Assembly: GCA_016342355.1 (NCBI GenBank)
Contig: JAEINP010000035.1
Location: 1-57,702 of the forward strand
Direction of reading: 5' to 3'
Length of the DNA: 57,702 nucleotides
From: Desulfatibacillum sp.
Lineage (GTDB): Bacteria > Desulfobacterota > Desulfobacteria > Desulfobacterales > Desulfatibacillaceae
Shown: positions 17,801 through 26,367 of the stretch, piece by piece
How the letters are laid out: each line of letters opens with the position of its first letter
Numbering within the stretch: the first letter of the stretch is position 1
Position numbers and translations under genes: made by a program
The notes under the pieces: model-generated
What the model saw: the letters and a program-made list of their open reading frames with translations, nothing else
Database searches by the model: none
What the model was told of the DNA's origin: nothing

Positions 17801-18926
17801 CCATTGTCGCCGGAGGAGCGCCTTCCCCTTTGCGCACAGCGCTGACATAATGGTTCATGGTATGCGGAGGTGTGAAGTCGAATTTCAGGTCTCTTTCCGT
17901 GGAGTAAAACATGCCTTGCAAAGCGTCTATCCGGCCATTTTCAAGCTCTTCCACGGCTTCCGACCAGGGACCCAAACGAATCTCTATATCCAGGCCCATC
18001 TCCCGGGCTATGGCCCGCGTTAAATCCACATTGAAACCGGCAGGTTGTCCGTTTTCATCCAGGAATTCATAGGGTGGGTAGTTGTAATCCCCTCCTACTA
18101 TTATTCGGCGATTAGTGTGCAGCTCCAAAGCGGCAAACCATTTGGCGTGGAGGTGGCGGTAGGTTCCGTCCGCCATGACCAGGGCAAGTCCCTCGTTCAG
18201 GAGCGCCAGGGTGTCCCGGTCGCCTTCCTTGACGGCAAAGCTCCAATCCTGGCGGAATTCAACAATGGGTTGGTTGACAATTTGCAGGTTGGTAAGCCCG
18301 GTTTCCTGGATGAGGCGCAGTGCCACAAGCCGCTGAATAACCACGGCGTCGTAACGGCCTTGAGAAAGATCGTCAAGCGCTTTTTGAAACGTATCCGTGG
18401 TATGGATATTGATTCCAAGGTTTTTTCTCCGTAAAAATTCTTCGGCGTTGTCGCCTTTCATGACAGCGACCTCGCGCCCTTTCAGGTCCTTCATGTCCCG
18501 GATGTCAGTCGAATCTTTTCGAACCACAATGGCCCCATGAAGCGACATGTACGGGAAGGTGAAATCAAAAATATCTTCCCGCTCAGGAGTTCGGCCAACA
18601 AGAGGCAGAGCCTGGACCTCACCCTGTTCCAGCCACTGTTTAACCTCAGCCCATGGCCCGGTTCGAAATGTGACATCGCGCCCCATGGATTTAAGCGCTG
18701 CTCGCATAAGCTCTACTGAAAAACCCATGGCCCGGCCGTCCTCATCGACCGAACAAAAAGGAGGATAGTCGATTTCAGAGCCGGAGGTGATGATCGGTGT
18801 CCTGTTCAAGGGGAATTCAGCCGCGCAGACGGAATCCCCCCAAAAAAGGAAAAGGGCCAGAAACGTCAAAAAGATGGCAAAGGAGATGGGGTATTGCGTG
18901 GAAGAAAACTTGGAATGAATAGTCAT
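14820..18926 (-). CDS. Hybrid sensor histidine kinase with two periplasmic solute-binding domains
   Basis: The 1368-residue protein (start chosen at MTIHSKFSS, which opens a signal peptide ending near CAAEF) has two tandem SBP_bac_3 domains (about 45-265 and 275-495; SGSEIDYPPF and GGDYNYPPYEF), one membrane helix (507-528), two PAS domains (545-670, 680-795), a GAF domain (820-965), HisKA with His998 (GGIAHDFNNLL), an HATPase (about 1095-1210) and a C-terminal receiver (ILLVDDEEP, VISDMTMP). The layout resembles BvgS but with a GAF domain and no Hpt. The tandem domains suggest sensing of an amino acid or similar small ligand. The ribosome binding site is weak (GAAAAGCGACC). The output partner is not encoded nearby. 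Confidence 0.9.
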   Translation of the reverse strand: MTIHSKFSSTQYPISFAIFLTFLALFLFWGDSVCAAEFPLNRTPIITSGSEIDYPPFCSVDEDGRAMGFSVELMRAALKSMGRDVTFRTGPWAEVKQWLEQGEVQALPLVGRTPEREDIFDFTFPYMSLHGAIVVRKDSTDIRDMKDLKGREVAVMKGDNAEEFLRRKNLGINIHTTDTFQKALDDLSQGRYDAVVIQRLVALRLIQETGLTNLQIVNQPIVEFRQDWSFAVKEGDRDTLALLNEGLALVMADGTYRHLHAKWFAALELHTNRRIIVGGDYNYPPYEFLDENGQPAGFNVDLTRAIAREMGLDIEIRLGPWSEAVEELENGRIDALQGMFYSTERDLKFDFTPPHTMNHYVSAVRKGEGAPPATMEKLKDKRIVIQKGDIIYDYALKHGLTDQLSLVETQEDALKAVAEGKYYCALSSRVTALYLIKKNKWTSLDLGHRPLLSTEYCYAVPNNHKALLAQFSEGLKILEETGEYRRIHNKWLGIYEESHTNLSTILRYVAMAAVPLFLLVLASFLWSWSLRKQVAVRTAELIETQALLGAAMDNSQAGIAIAEAPGGALRYVNDAGLLIRGGTRESMVNGVGIDQYVASWNLLDLDGRPLAADEVPLARAIQFGETCSREFIIRRMENDDRIVWANASPVTNTEGNVTAGIVVFLDITERKRAEEELRQRESQYNAIVENSGDYIMRYDRNHRHIFANHKAIESTGLPPAQFLGKTYREMGFPGHLCELWEKNIDEVFATGEVRLIEFDIESHDGWITLELQMNPEFGEGGVVQSVIGVSRDITERKGAQREDRLNKMRLEIIHIVQNMVDASEKEICDIILEKMVALLDSEIGFLGFITDDEQVMHIHAWSSAAMEKCAIQDKPITFPIDQAGLWGEPVRNRKAIIFNDYSAPHPAKKGYPEGHIAVSRFMSVPVFDGGRIVLVAAVSNKLNPYNEADLNQLSLLMSGAWEQIQRRRMEKEKEFLIVQLQKAQRMESIGNLAGGIAHDFNNLLSPIVGMSELLLEDLPEGSNEHENAREIFIAGKRASDLVKQILAFSRQSEQTKIPVRVQQVLKEVLKLSRSTIPSDIDISHDIQMDCGLVMADPTQIHQIVMNLITNAYHAMDQHGGKIDVELKETVLEAEDVSGSPLAPGKYAVMRISDTGSGIDPGIMDQIFEPYFTTKAQGKGTGLGLAVAYGIIKEHNGDVRVYSEVGKGTTFTIYLPLMEKTIASIPIELIRDDPKGNERILLVDDEEPVVRLEKQMLERLGYHVTERTSSSDALKAFQANPSAFDLVISDMTMPHMTGDLLALKLISIRPDIPIIICTGFSERINKENAEAAGIKGLLMKPIIRSEMAQMIRSVLDEAKGLSLSRFSIR

Positions 18927-19409
18927 GGTCGCTTTTCCGTCTATGGTCTTAAGAAGTCGCTCATTACTTTTACGATGCCAGGGATTTTCTGACAAACTGA
19001 ACCAGCCCATCCTTGTGTGGAGAACATACTGGAAAATGTACACTATTAAGTGTTCTCTTGCCATGCAAATTATGTTCCAAATCATTTACCCAAATTGGCG
19101 TCCCGCGCCCATTGACGGCTTATACGATGGCTGCTGAGGACATCCAAGTTAGTGAGGATTTATTCCAAGAAGGCATTGTGTGGCATCGGAAAGAAGAATC
19201 CAAATCGAACGCCTGGCGTTCCAAAGAGATTCCCGGAAGGATGTGTGAATGGAAATGGCAACAGATATTCTGCTTGTGTATGGCCGTTTGGGCAAAGAAG
19301 GCTGATCGCCCACAGCCTTCCACTTCATGATGATGGACGTCAGCAGAAAAACGCTCAATGTTTTTTGGGACGGCGAGTTTCCGGAAAGGATTCCCGCCGG
19401 ATAAATTTC
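18927..19409. other. Intergenic region without a recognisable gene
   Basis: About 480 bp between the hybrid kinase and the cohesin-like lipoprotein gene. Short frames on both strands lack ribosome binding sites and family features. The kinase promoter should lie in the left part. I see no RNA gene or repeat here. Confidence 0.45.
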
Positions 19410-20006
19410 CTATAACGTTTGCCCCGGGCACAGCACCATGCCGGAAAACCCATCCTCTGCATCGCAAGAGGAAACCAGGCTGGGCCAATCCTGAATATCA
19501 TCCTTGAAATTCCTGAAACCAAAATCCGGCGTCCCCTGGCCGATCACCTTGAAGTGCAGGATAAAAAGGTCTCCATTTGCCCCGGTGGCCAAAGGCGTGA
19601 TTCCTGCTTCAATGCCGCCCATACGCAGTTTTCCGGGCTTAACCACATTGGCGCCAAACATGGCGAATCCCTTGTTCATAAGCCCTGTCCGTTCATACTT
19701 TTCAAATTTTAGAACAGCCGGGTTGAACCAAATCTCATAGCCCATTGCCCGAACGCCGGATGGGGCGTTTTGAACCCCCAACGTCGCAGTCAGTGAAGTT
19801 CCAGGGATTAGCTGCTTTTTATTTTCTTCGGGACGCAGAAGGCTGGAGGCAGCCTTGGCGGGCGCCGCCGTTTGGACGACGGGTTTCTCCAAGACAGATG
19901 CCGGGGACGCTTCGGCCCGAGGCTGGCTACCGGCTGAAAGGCTTTGGCACCCGGTCACAAGTATGATCAACAAGACTGAAAGAATCCATTGATAAAACGT
20001 TTTCAT
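19410..20006 (-). CDS. Lipoprotein with a cohesin-like domain
   Basis: The 198-residue product has a lipoprotein signal (ILVTGC, Cys at about residue 20), a Pro/Ala-rich linker and a cohesin-like beta-sandwich from about residue 60 (TSLTATLGVQNAPSGVRAMGYEIWFNPAVLKFEKYERT ... RMGGIEA ... GDLFILHFKV). It ends in FKDDIQDW, which matches the DDLxGW motif ending the cohesin domains of the two upstream neighbours. AGGAGAAAACA precedes the ATG. It is likely anchored in the envelope and may bind dockerin-bearing proteins. The fold is inferred from motif pattern and neighbours. Confidence 0.75.
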   Translation of the reverse strand: MKTFYQWILSVLLIILVTGCQSLSAGSQPRAEASPASVLEKPVVQTAAPAKAASSLLRPEENKKQLIPGTSLTATLGVQNAPSGVRAMGYEIWFNPAVLKFEKYERTGLMNKGFAMFGANVVKPGKLRMGGIEAGITPLATGANGDLFILHFKVIGQGTPDFGFRNFKDDIQDWPSLVSSCDAEDGFSGMVLCPGQTL

Positions 20007-20090
20007 TGTTTTCTCCTAAACACACTCAAACCATGTATGAGCAACTATTGATGGAATCCTTTGCGGACCATCGACTTTTTGGGATACCTG

Positions 20091-21302
20091 CTAACTGGCA
20101 TCATGCTCCCGAGACGCAGGATGCAATTCCTTTCCGGGATTGGACCATGTGAAAACCGGCCCCTGCACCACCAGGCTGCCAGATTTTTCCAGGAACCGGA
20201 GCTTCCGATAAATCAGGACCAACATAAAAAGAATGGCGGACAAGACTGCAATCAGCACAATAACCAACACCAGAACAACCACCAGAAGCGTTACCACCAA
20301 GGAAGGCATCCAGTCCGAGATGCCGGACATTCCGGATACAGGGGGGCGATTCAAGTCGTCTGAAGTACTGGAAGATTGAGAACCCCTCCCGGGAAAAGCC
20401 CGGGGTTTTCGGGAAATCAAAGAACCTGCAGAATCCGACTTATTGAACATGCCGCCCGGTTGGCTTACAGAAGGGTTGCCATTCCGGAAGCTGTTGATTT
20501 CGGCGATTTTGTCCTTTATGGGTACAAAATTCTCTGGTGCGTTTCTCTCTGCGTCAGGAGAGATTGCGTCCTTGGATGGCGTGGAGGCATCTTCCACCCG
20601 TCCGAAGCCTTTCCCGGCAACAACCGATGTTACGGATGCCCGATCCACAGTGCTCGCCGGGTCGTTTGTACTCTCTTCACCGGTTTCGTCCTGCTCCGGA
20701 GCCGCCGCACTGGAAATTGCGCCGCCGCCTCCGGAAGTCGAATCATTCTGTCCAGCGTCCTGCTGATCAGCCTCGTCTTGTTTTCTGCTGTTGTTTTGGG
20801 TGTCCGATTCCGTTTGGGTTTCCTCTTCCTCAACCTCGGGTTCCTCGGTCAGGTCGTCCCGGGTAAGATACCCCGGGCTGGCGCGCCACCCTGCCAAGTC
20901 GTCTTTGAGAACCCCAAAAGAAATAGGGCTATCCCGGTCTCCGGTTATCCGGAAGGTCAGGTGAAGGAAGGCTCCGGCATCCCCCTGGGCTATCCCCAAC
21001 TCCATGGGGTCCACGGCTCCAACCCGGATAATTCCTGGCTGGTATTCGTTTACAATCATCATGGGATATCCCGAATCCCCCAGCGGCCCGCGCTTATATC
21101 CCGCATAGGTAAGCGCCGCAGGATCATACTTGATATCCATGATCAGCGCCTTGACATCATTGGGTGCGCTATCCACAGACACGGTGAATGAAACCGTGCC
21201 TCCCTGCCTCCCATGGAGGGAGTCAATGGCAAGACCTCCTGCATGACAGAAAGAGACTGCACAAAGAAGCAGTAGGACAGCGTATCGGGCAATAATTTTC
21301 AT
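20091..21302 (-). CDS. Membrane-anchored cohesin-like protein
   Basis: I start at MKIIARYAV (403 residues); a TTG two codons upstream is possible. A signal peptide ends near CHAGG. Residues about 22-155 form a cohesin-like domain (GRQGGTVSFTVSVDSAPNDVKALIMDIKYDPAALTYAGY, RVGAVDP, FLHLTFRI, KDDLAGWRASPGYLTRDD). A long acidic, Ser/Thr/Gln-rich linker (about 155-325) follows. A strong membrane helix near residues 335-370 (SLVVTLLVVVLVLVIVLIAV) is followed by a short tail beginning with basic residues. The layout is that of a surface anchor: cohesin outside, flexible stalk, membrane anchor. Its neighbours carry a dockerin and related cohesin-like domains. Confidence 0.8.
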   Translation of the reverse strand: MKIIARYAVLLLLCAVSFCHAGGLAIDSLHGRQGGTVSFTVSVDSAPNDVKALIMDIKYDPAALTYAGYKRGPLGDSGYPMMIVNEYQPGIIRVGAVDPMELGIAQGDAGAFLHLTFRITGDRDSPISFGVLKDDLAGWRASPGYLTRDDLTEEPEVEEEETQTESDTQNNSRKQDEADQQDAGQNDSTSGGGGAISSAAAPEQDETGEESTNDPASTVDRASVTSVVAGKGFGRVEDASTPSKDAISPDAERNAPENFVPIKDKIAEINSFRNGNPSVSQPGGMFNKSDSAGSLISRKPRAFPGRGSQSSSTSDDLNRPPVSGMSGISDWMPSLVVTLLVVVLVLVIVLIAVLSAILFMLVLIYRKLRFLEKSGSLVVQGPVFTWSNPGKELHPASREHDAS

Positions 21303-21325
21303 GATCAAGGCCTTTTTGCTGAAGG

Positions 21326-21365
21326 ACCGGGCGGCAGGGGCTTGAAAAAGCCCCTGCCGCCCGGT
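21326..21365. promoter_or_regulatory. Perfect 18-bp hairpin between the dockerin and cohesin genes
   Basis: An 18-bp uninterrupted GC-rich stem with a GAAA loop lies between the dockerin gene stop (21,388) and the next start (21,302). Its U-run (TTTT) is on the plus-strand side, so for the minus-strand genes it is not a standard terminator. It could stabilise the upstream mRNA, act as a processing site or partly terminate. Confidence 0.6.
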
Positions 21366-21387
21366 TTTATCGCTGAATCAACCTGAT

Positions 21388-24222
21388 CTATAACACATCA
21401 TCCAGGCAACTGGGTAATTCAAGGTATTTATTCAGCATGCACATGCTGTCTGCGGCCGTGCAGTCGCAGTCCATGTTCACGTCGCAGGGCGTGCTTTCGC
21501 AGGGGCTGCAGGTTGTGTCGCACACCAGCGTGGCTTTTTCCAGGGCGCACAGGGCGTCGGAAGGCGACACATCGCCATCCAGGTTGATGTCTCCGTCAGC
21601 CCTGGTCAGGCAGCCCGGCGTGGCGGTCCAGCCCTCCAGGTCGTCGATGAGGTTTTGGAGCCCCACCCGTGTCACCTGGGCGGTTATGGGCGTGAAACGG
21701 ATAAAGGCCAGGATGCCATCAGCGCCCGACTGGATTGCGTTACCAAGGGTGTAGGCGCCTATACGCACCACGCCAGGGGCCACCAAATTGGCATCCCAGT
21801 AGTCAAAGGTCCCCAGGATTTCACCGTCAATGCCGATAACGTCCGTGATCACGCTGTCAAACTGGAGGATTGCAGGATCAAAAGTGACTTCAAAACCCAG
21901 GGCATCCACCACATTGGGGGCGTCCTTAATCCTGATAGGCACGTCCAGGGTTCCGCCGGTGCAGTAGGGCTGGCCCATCACGTCCAGGTCGCCGTTGTCG
22001 TTTTCCAGGCACCCTTCTTCAGGCGTCAAGACCACTCCGACGGGAATTCCGTCTGATTTGTAAGCCATAGTGACAATCTGGCCGTTGTTGTTGATTTTTG
22101 GGTGATACGCGCTCCATATAACGCCCACCACGTCATGCGCCATCTGCTCAAGGAGCAATTCTGTGGTGGTCAGTACCTGCTCCGTTTGGAGCGGAGAGTA
22201 TGCCGCCGGAACAAAATTGTGTTCCGCGCCCATAACAAGGTCCAGGTTCACCGGGTTATTGTTGTAGGCTCCGTCGGCTCTCTGCCACATAACCAGATGC
22301 CAATTCATGAAGTTCGTGTCATTATAGGCATAACCCACGATTTCTCCATCGTCATTCACATCGGTGGCTATGGCATAGGAATATCCGGGCAACGGGTTTA
22401 ACGGGGTTGGAGTTCCACCAGGTTCGCGAACAAAGGCCCGACTGGTCTCCTGAGTAACCGCCCACTCAATCATTGTTCCGCAAACCAGACCACTGTTGTT
22501 TATTCCCGTGGGCATGCATACATAGTTCTCATATTTCATAGTCCTGGCCGGAGGATCATCCTTATCCCAAATGACGCCTTCCGCGCCGAATGTTAATAGA
22601 AAAATTGTATTTATGCCCGTTCCCACTACCTGTCCGTACTCATTCAGGTCCGCAGCGGAGTTATAGACACCGCCATTAAAACCGGCAATGGTCTCCAATA
22701 AACGGCCTCTCTCCCACAAAGATCCGGGCATTCCCATGCTGCTGGCCATTTCACCCTGGTTGTTTATGAGCACCCTGTTAGCAATATAGAACGGGTTCCC
22801 AAACGTCATAAATCCCGTACTGGATTCATATTCCACACTCATGGTCCCGGTAATGGGGCCGGAAAACGGGGTGTAACCAAATTGTGCAAAATGATCCTCA
22901 TCCCCCTGCATTGCCAGTCCAGCCACAATGCCATGATCATTGATATCCGTCGCAACTCCGGTGTCATACTCAGGAAACAGCAGGACCGGGTCACCGCTTC
23001 CCTCCCAAACAAAAGGCCTTAAATAATGGGTGTTAGACACGGGATCGGACATGCCTCCCACAACTATCCCCTGGTTGTTGATTTCCCTTGGCATGAAAAA
23101 AGCACCGGATTCGCCGCCACTCTCGCCCCCCTCCGGAATCACGTTGGGAGTTGGAATTTCAGCCAATCCATAGCTGGTGCGATCAGGAGAATCGGCTGTC
23201 TGGGCAGGACTATCAGGCCCATCGGCAAAATCAACTGTGCTTATACTTGCGATACAGGGACCGTTTTGGCCCGTTCCTACAAGGATCTTGCCGTCGTTGC
23301 CAATTGCATGAATACGGGTATCTTGTCCAATTTCCAAAACGACCCCATTTCCTTCTGGATCGACGATTAGGCCTGCAAGATAGCTGGAATAGGCGTTTGG
23401 CAACGTGCCGCACAAGTATTCCGCCACATGTTCCAGGCCCTTAGCTTCCTTCCCAAGCCGGGTATAACCCGACGCAAGATTATTGTTGCTTGCTCCCGTA
23501 ACCCAAGTGTCACACCGCGCATTATGGGATAAGTAATCCAGGGGACCTATAAATTGCCAGGGATCTGCATCTGCAATAAGCATGAATCCGTGCCAACCAT
23601 CCCCATCCTGGTATGACCCCACAATAATGTTATTATCATTGATATCAAAAGCAATGGTCTGGCTAACCACGCGATTGATGTCATCCGGGAAACTCACATC
23701 CCTATAAGTGGTCCCGTCCCAAAAGAAACTTTCCAGCACCGTACCAGTGGAAATCAGTTCAGTTCCAGTCACCGGGATGGTTACTCCGACATATTTGCCG
23801 CTATCATTTATGCCGTTGATTATGGTTCGTTGTCCGGAACGGGTGACCGTTTGGGTGGTAAATAGTCCCGTATCGTAAATAAATCCGTACTCGAAGTTGG
23901 GATCTGTAGCGCTGTCCACGTAATAGCCAGCAATGAATTCACCGCTGTTGGTTATATCCATGGGGCGTGTTGAAGCCTGATCCGCCAGCGAGGGCAAAGA
24001 AAAGGCGCTGATCACCTCATTTTCCATTGTGATACCGCCAATCTCGGTAAACCCCACAATGAGCCCTGCATCGCTAACTCCTTGCAAATTCATGGACTCA
24101 TATCCTGAATCCATGAACATCTGGTGTTCAAATTCCAGGGCGCTTGCAATCCCAACGCCCCATAGCAAAAAGATAAGACACACCACCATTGTCCCAAAAC
24201 CATTTTTACATTTTCTTTCCAT
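21388..24222 (-). CDS. HAF-repeat extracellular protein with cohesin-like and dockerin domains
   Basis: I start at MERKCKNGFG because AGGAGATGTT lies directly before this ATG (944 residues). A signal peptide ends near GIASALEF. The body (about 30-725) is a series of HAF-type repeats (INDSGKYVGV, INDNNIIVGSY, INNQGIVVGG, INDHGIVAGL, VNDDGEIVGYAY), a beta-propeller-like pattern. A cohesin-like domain follows (about 745-885, ending DDLEGWTATPGCLTRAD), then a C-terminal type-I-like dockerin with two calcium loops (DINLDGDVSPSDALCALEKA and DVNMDCDCTAADSM). Having cohesin and dockerin in one chain allows self-assembly or scaffold building. The organism shows no cellulase genes here, so a non-cellulosomal role is likely. 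Confidence 0.82.
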   Translation of the reverse strand: MERKCKNGFGTMVVCLIFLLWGVGIASALEFEHQMFMDSGYESMNLQGVSDAGLIVGFTEIGGITMENEVISAFSLPSLADQASTRPMDITNSGEFIAGYYVDSATDPNFEYGFIYDTGLFTTQTVTRSGQRTIINGINDSGKYVGVTIPVTGTELISTGTVLESFFWDGTTYRDVSFPDDINRVVSQTIAFDINDNNIIVGSYQDGDGWHGFMLIADADPWQFIGPLDYLSHNARCDTWVTGASNNNLASGYTRLGKEAKGLEHVAEYLCGTLPNAYSSYLAGLIVDPEGNGVVLEIGQDTRIHAIGNDGKILVGTGQNGPCIASISTVDFADGPDSPAQTADSPDRTSYGLAEIPTPNVIPEGGESGGESGAFFMPREINNQGIVVGGMSDPVSNTHYLRPFVWEGSGDPVLLFPEYDTGVATDINDHGIVAGLAMQGDEDHFAQFGYTPFSGPITGTMSVEYESSTGFMTFGNPFYIANRVLINNQGEMASSMGMPGSLWERGRLLETIAGFNGGVYNSAADLNEYGQVVGTGINTIFLLTFGAEGVIWDKDDPPARTMKYENYVCMPTGINNSGLVCGTMIEWAVTQETSRAFVREPGGTPTPLNPLPGYSYAIATDVNDDGEIVGYAYNDTNFMNWHLVMWQRADGAYNNNPVNLDLVMGAEHNFVPAAYSPLQTEQVLTTTELLLEQMAHDVVGVIWSAYHPKINNNGQIVTMAYKSDGIPVGVVLTPEEGCLENDNGDLDVMGQPYCTGGTLDVPIRIKDAPNVVDALGFEVTFDPAILQFDSVITDVIGIDGEILGTFDYWDANLVAPGVVRIGAYTLGNAIQSGADGILAFIRFTPITAQVTRVGLQNLIDDLEGWTATPGCLTRADGDINLDGDVSPSDALCALEKATLVCDTTCSPCESTPCDVNMDCDCTAADSMCMLNKYLELPSCLDDVL

Positions 24223-24829
24223 AACATCTCCTGTCATTGGATGGTTGAACAGTAAACTCCTGCCAATAATCAAGAAGCCCTGCCATTATAGACGGCATGA
24301 TGGCGAAGGCTCCATGCTCCGCGCCCAGTTCTTCCAGGGTTGGTGAACGCCAACAAACACATATGTATTTGGTAAAAGTCAGTAATGTCTTGATTGAACT
24401 ACGATAGATTCGCGCCTGATACGAAGGCGACGCATTTGGCGCAAATCTTGGGGAATTGCATCCCCCCCCAGGCATAACGGTAGTAATTGTGCAAAGATAC
24501 ATTGACGCTTTGTACAAGTCAAGAATAGATTGCCTTTAGGGTCAACGTCCCGTTATGTTGGTAATTTTTATAATTTTTTTAGGTATTTGTACACATGGCT
24601 GGCAGCGGGTCTTTTCGCTTGGGGCTTTGTTTACAGGAGGATTCGTGTATCAGGTGGTTAAGGGTATGCGTCTGATGTACGCCTGGGCTGCGGGGATGCT
24701 GCCTTTATTCCAACATAAAAAACCTTGCTCTCTGAGCAAGGTCAGAGTGCAGTGGCTTTGCCATCTGAACGACTCATTTGCTACAACCGAGGCCGAGTTG
24801 TCCCCACAACTGTAGCCAAGGAGTAACAA
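24223..24829. other. Intergenic region holding the left end of a broken IS
   Basis: The right part holds two hairpins typical of IS200/IS605-like ends: 24722-24742 (ACCTTGCTC / GAGCAAGGT) and 24796-24811 (AGTTGT / ACAACT), just before the transposase start. The left part should contain the promoter of the dockerin gene. A frame of 86 codons at 24,555-24,815 has no ribosome binding site or homology and is not counted as a gene. Confidence 0.5.
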
Positions 24830-25258
24830 ATGAGTCGATTCAAGAAGTTATCACAAACAATTTGGCATTGCCAGTATCACATAGTATGGACGCCCAAGTA
24901 TCGTTACAAAATACTCAAGGGCAAGATTGCCGATGAGGTGGAAAACTGCGTCCGGGCGTTTTCCGCCCAGCAAGGGTTGGAAATCATAGAGCTGAATGTG
25001 CAGATAGACCATGTTCACCTTCTGGTGATGATTCCGCCCAAAGTGTCTGTTTCAGGCTTTGTGGGTACGGTCAAAGGGCGAACGGCTACATTCATTGTAA
25101 GGCGGGTGGGGCGGGCAGACCATGCAAACATTTTGGTTCGTGTTGAAGTCCTTTGCGGGGTTCCTTACCCGCATCGTAACGGAAATGAAGGGCCTGAAAA
25201 ACCTTCAAGCGCAAGAAGAAACCCGCACCCGTCCATCCGGGCCTGTTTGGGGTACTAA
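24830..25258 (+). pseudogene. IS200/IS605-type Y1 transposase, C-terminus replaced
   Basis: The first about 88 residues match the REP/IS200 Y1 transposase family: TIWHCQYHIVWTPKYRYKIL, the HUH metal motif in QIDHVHLLVMIPPKVSVS, and VKGRTA. After about position 25,095 the similarity stops, and the part that should carry the catalytic Tyr is replaced by unrelated sequence in a shifted frame (RVGRADHANILVRVEVLC...). AAGGAG precedes the ATG and the left-end hairpins are present. The element is therefore immobile by itself. It could be a recombination between two elements. Confidence 0.8.
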
Positions 25259-25286
25259 CCCGGCCAAAGGCAAAAAAGCATTTTAA
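25122..25286 (+). other. 54-codon open frame replacing the transposase tail
   Basis: In a different frame from the transposase, ATG to TAA encodes a 54-residue basic sequence (begins MQTFWFVLKSFAGFL, ends NPAKGKKAF). It starts where transposase similarity ends and may be the C-terminal remnant of another transposase or host gene. I do not recognise it. No ribosome binding site is evident. Confidence 0.3.
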
Positions 25287-25504
25287 ATTCAATCATACCA
25301 TGATATTAAAGCAGCAACATCTCCACTGAAAATCAGACAATCCCAAACTTTCGAAAAAGGCCTTGGACGAATATTTGGGATGAAAACCGTCTGCCTCTGC
25401 CGCGCCGTTCACTCTTCTAAAGGAGAAAGTGGACCGTGGCGAAACTCTTATTCTCACATTTTTTTTGGGGGGTTCCCGATATTGGGGAAAGGGAGGAAAA
25501 AACC

Positions 25505-26323
25505 ATGTCCAGATCGCGTTGGATGCTTACGCTTGTAGACAAAACTTTTCCAAGGGATATGCGTTGGGCCTGGCTGACCAAAGTCCCGGGCCTTCGGCAA
25601 ATCATCGAGTTTATGTTTTTCCAGGGGGATCACCTGATTATTCTCCCCCGAAACAAGACGGTGGCGGTGGGCCAGGAGGTGGATCAGCCCGGCCAGATGG
25701 CTCTGCCCACGGAATTGGCGGACCAGCTCATCGACAGCATGGACTACCATGTGATCATGAATTTTTGTTTATGCCGAACCTACATGCCCTGCCACGATTA
25801 CCCCAGGGACCTGGGATGCATCTTTATGGGCGAGGCGGCCCGGGGGATCAACCCGGAATGGGGCCGCGCCGTATCCAAGGCAGAAGCCAAGGAACATATC
25901 CAAAAATGCGAGGAAGCAGGGCTGGTCCATGTGGTGGGCAAAAGCAAGCTGGACACGGTGTGGCTTGGCATAGGTCCGGGTGAAAAGCTCCTAACAATCT
26001 GCAACTGCTGCCCGTGCTGCTGCATCACGCGGATCATACCCCACTCCCACAAAATATTCGGCGAAAAGCTGGTGAGGGCGCCGGGAGTGGAAGTGTTTGT
26101 CCGGGAGGACGATTGCGTGGGATGCGGCACATGCACGGAGAACATGTGCATTATGGGAGCCATTTCCATGGAGGACGGCAAAGCGGCAATCGATCAGGAT
26201 GCATGCCGCGGGTGCGGACGCTGCGTTGAGGCCTGCCCTGCCGACGCCATTTCCCTGACCATAGACAGCAAATTTTTCATGGAGGAGTCGGTCCGTCAGA
26301 TTGGGGCGATCGTGTCCATGTGA
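25505..26323 (+). CDS. 4Fe-4S ferredoxin-type protein
   Basis: I start at MSRSRWMLT because AGGGAGGAAAAAACC lies just upstream (272 residues). The N-terminal two thirds contain a Cys-rich region (NFCLCRTYMPCHDYPRDLGCIFMG and TICNCCPCCCITR) typical of a group of anaerobe ferredoxin-associated proteins. Residues about 200-260 are a classical two-[4Fe-4S] ferredoxin domain (CVGCGTCTENMCIMGAI and CRGCGRCVEACPADAI). It is probably a cytoplasmic electron carrier or redox sensor. It stands alone on the plus strand, converging on the M48 protease gene. The partner is unknown. Confidence 0.88.
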   Translation: MSRSRWMLTLVDKTFPRDMRWAWLTKVPGLRQIIEFMFFQGDHLIILPRNKTVAVGQEVDQPGQMALPTELADQLIDSMDYHVIMNFCLCRTYMPCHDYPRDLGCIFMGEAARGINPEWGRAVSKAEAKEHIQKCEEAGLVHVVGKSKLDTVWLGIGPGEKLLTICNCCPCCCITRIIPHSHKIFGEKLVRAPGVEVFVREDDCVGCGTCTENMCIMGAISMEDGKAAIDQDACRGCGRCVEACPADAISLTIDSKFFMEESVRQIGAIVSM

Positions 26324-26367
26324 CAGGATATTGGCCGCAATCTGTTTTGTTTGGGGCCGTTCCCGGC

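Noticed and set aside
24555-24815. 86-codon plus-strand open frame before the transposase
   Set aside because: It has no ribosome binding site, runs through the IS left-end hairpins and resembles no family.
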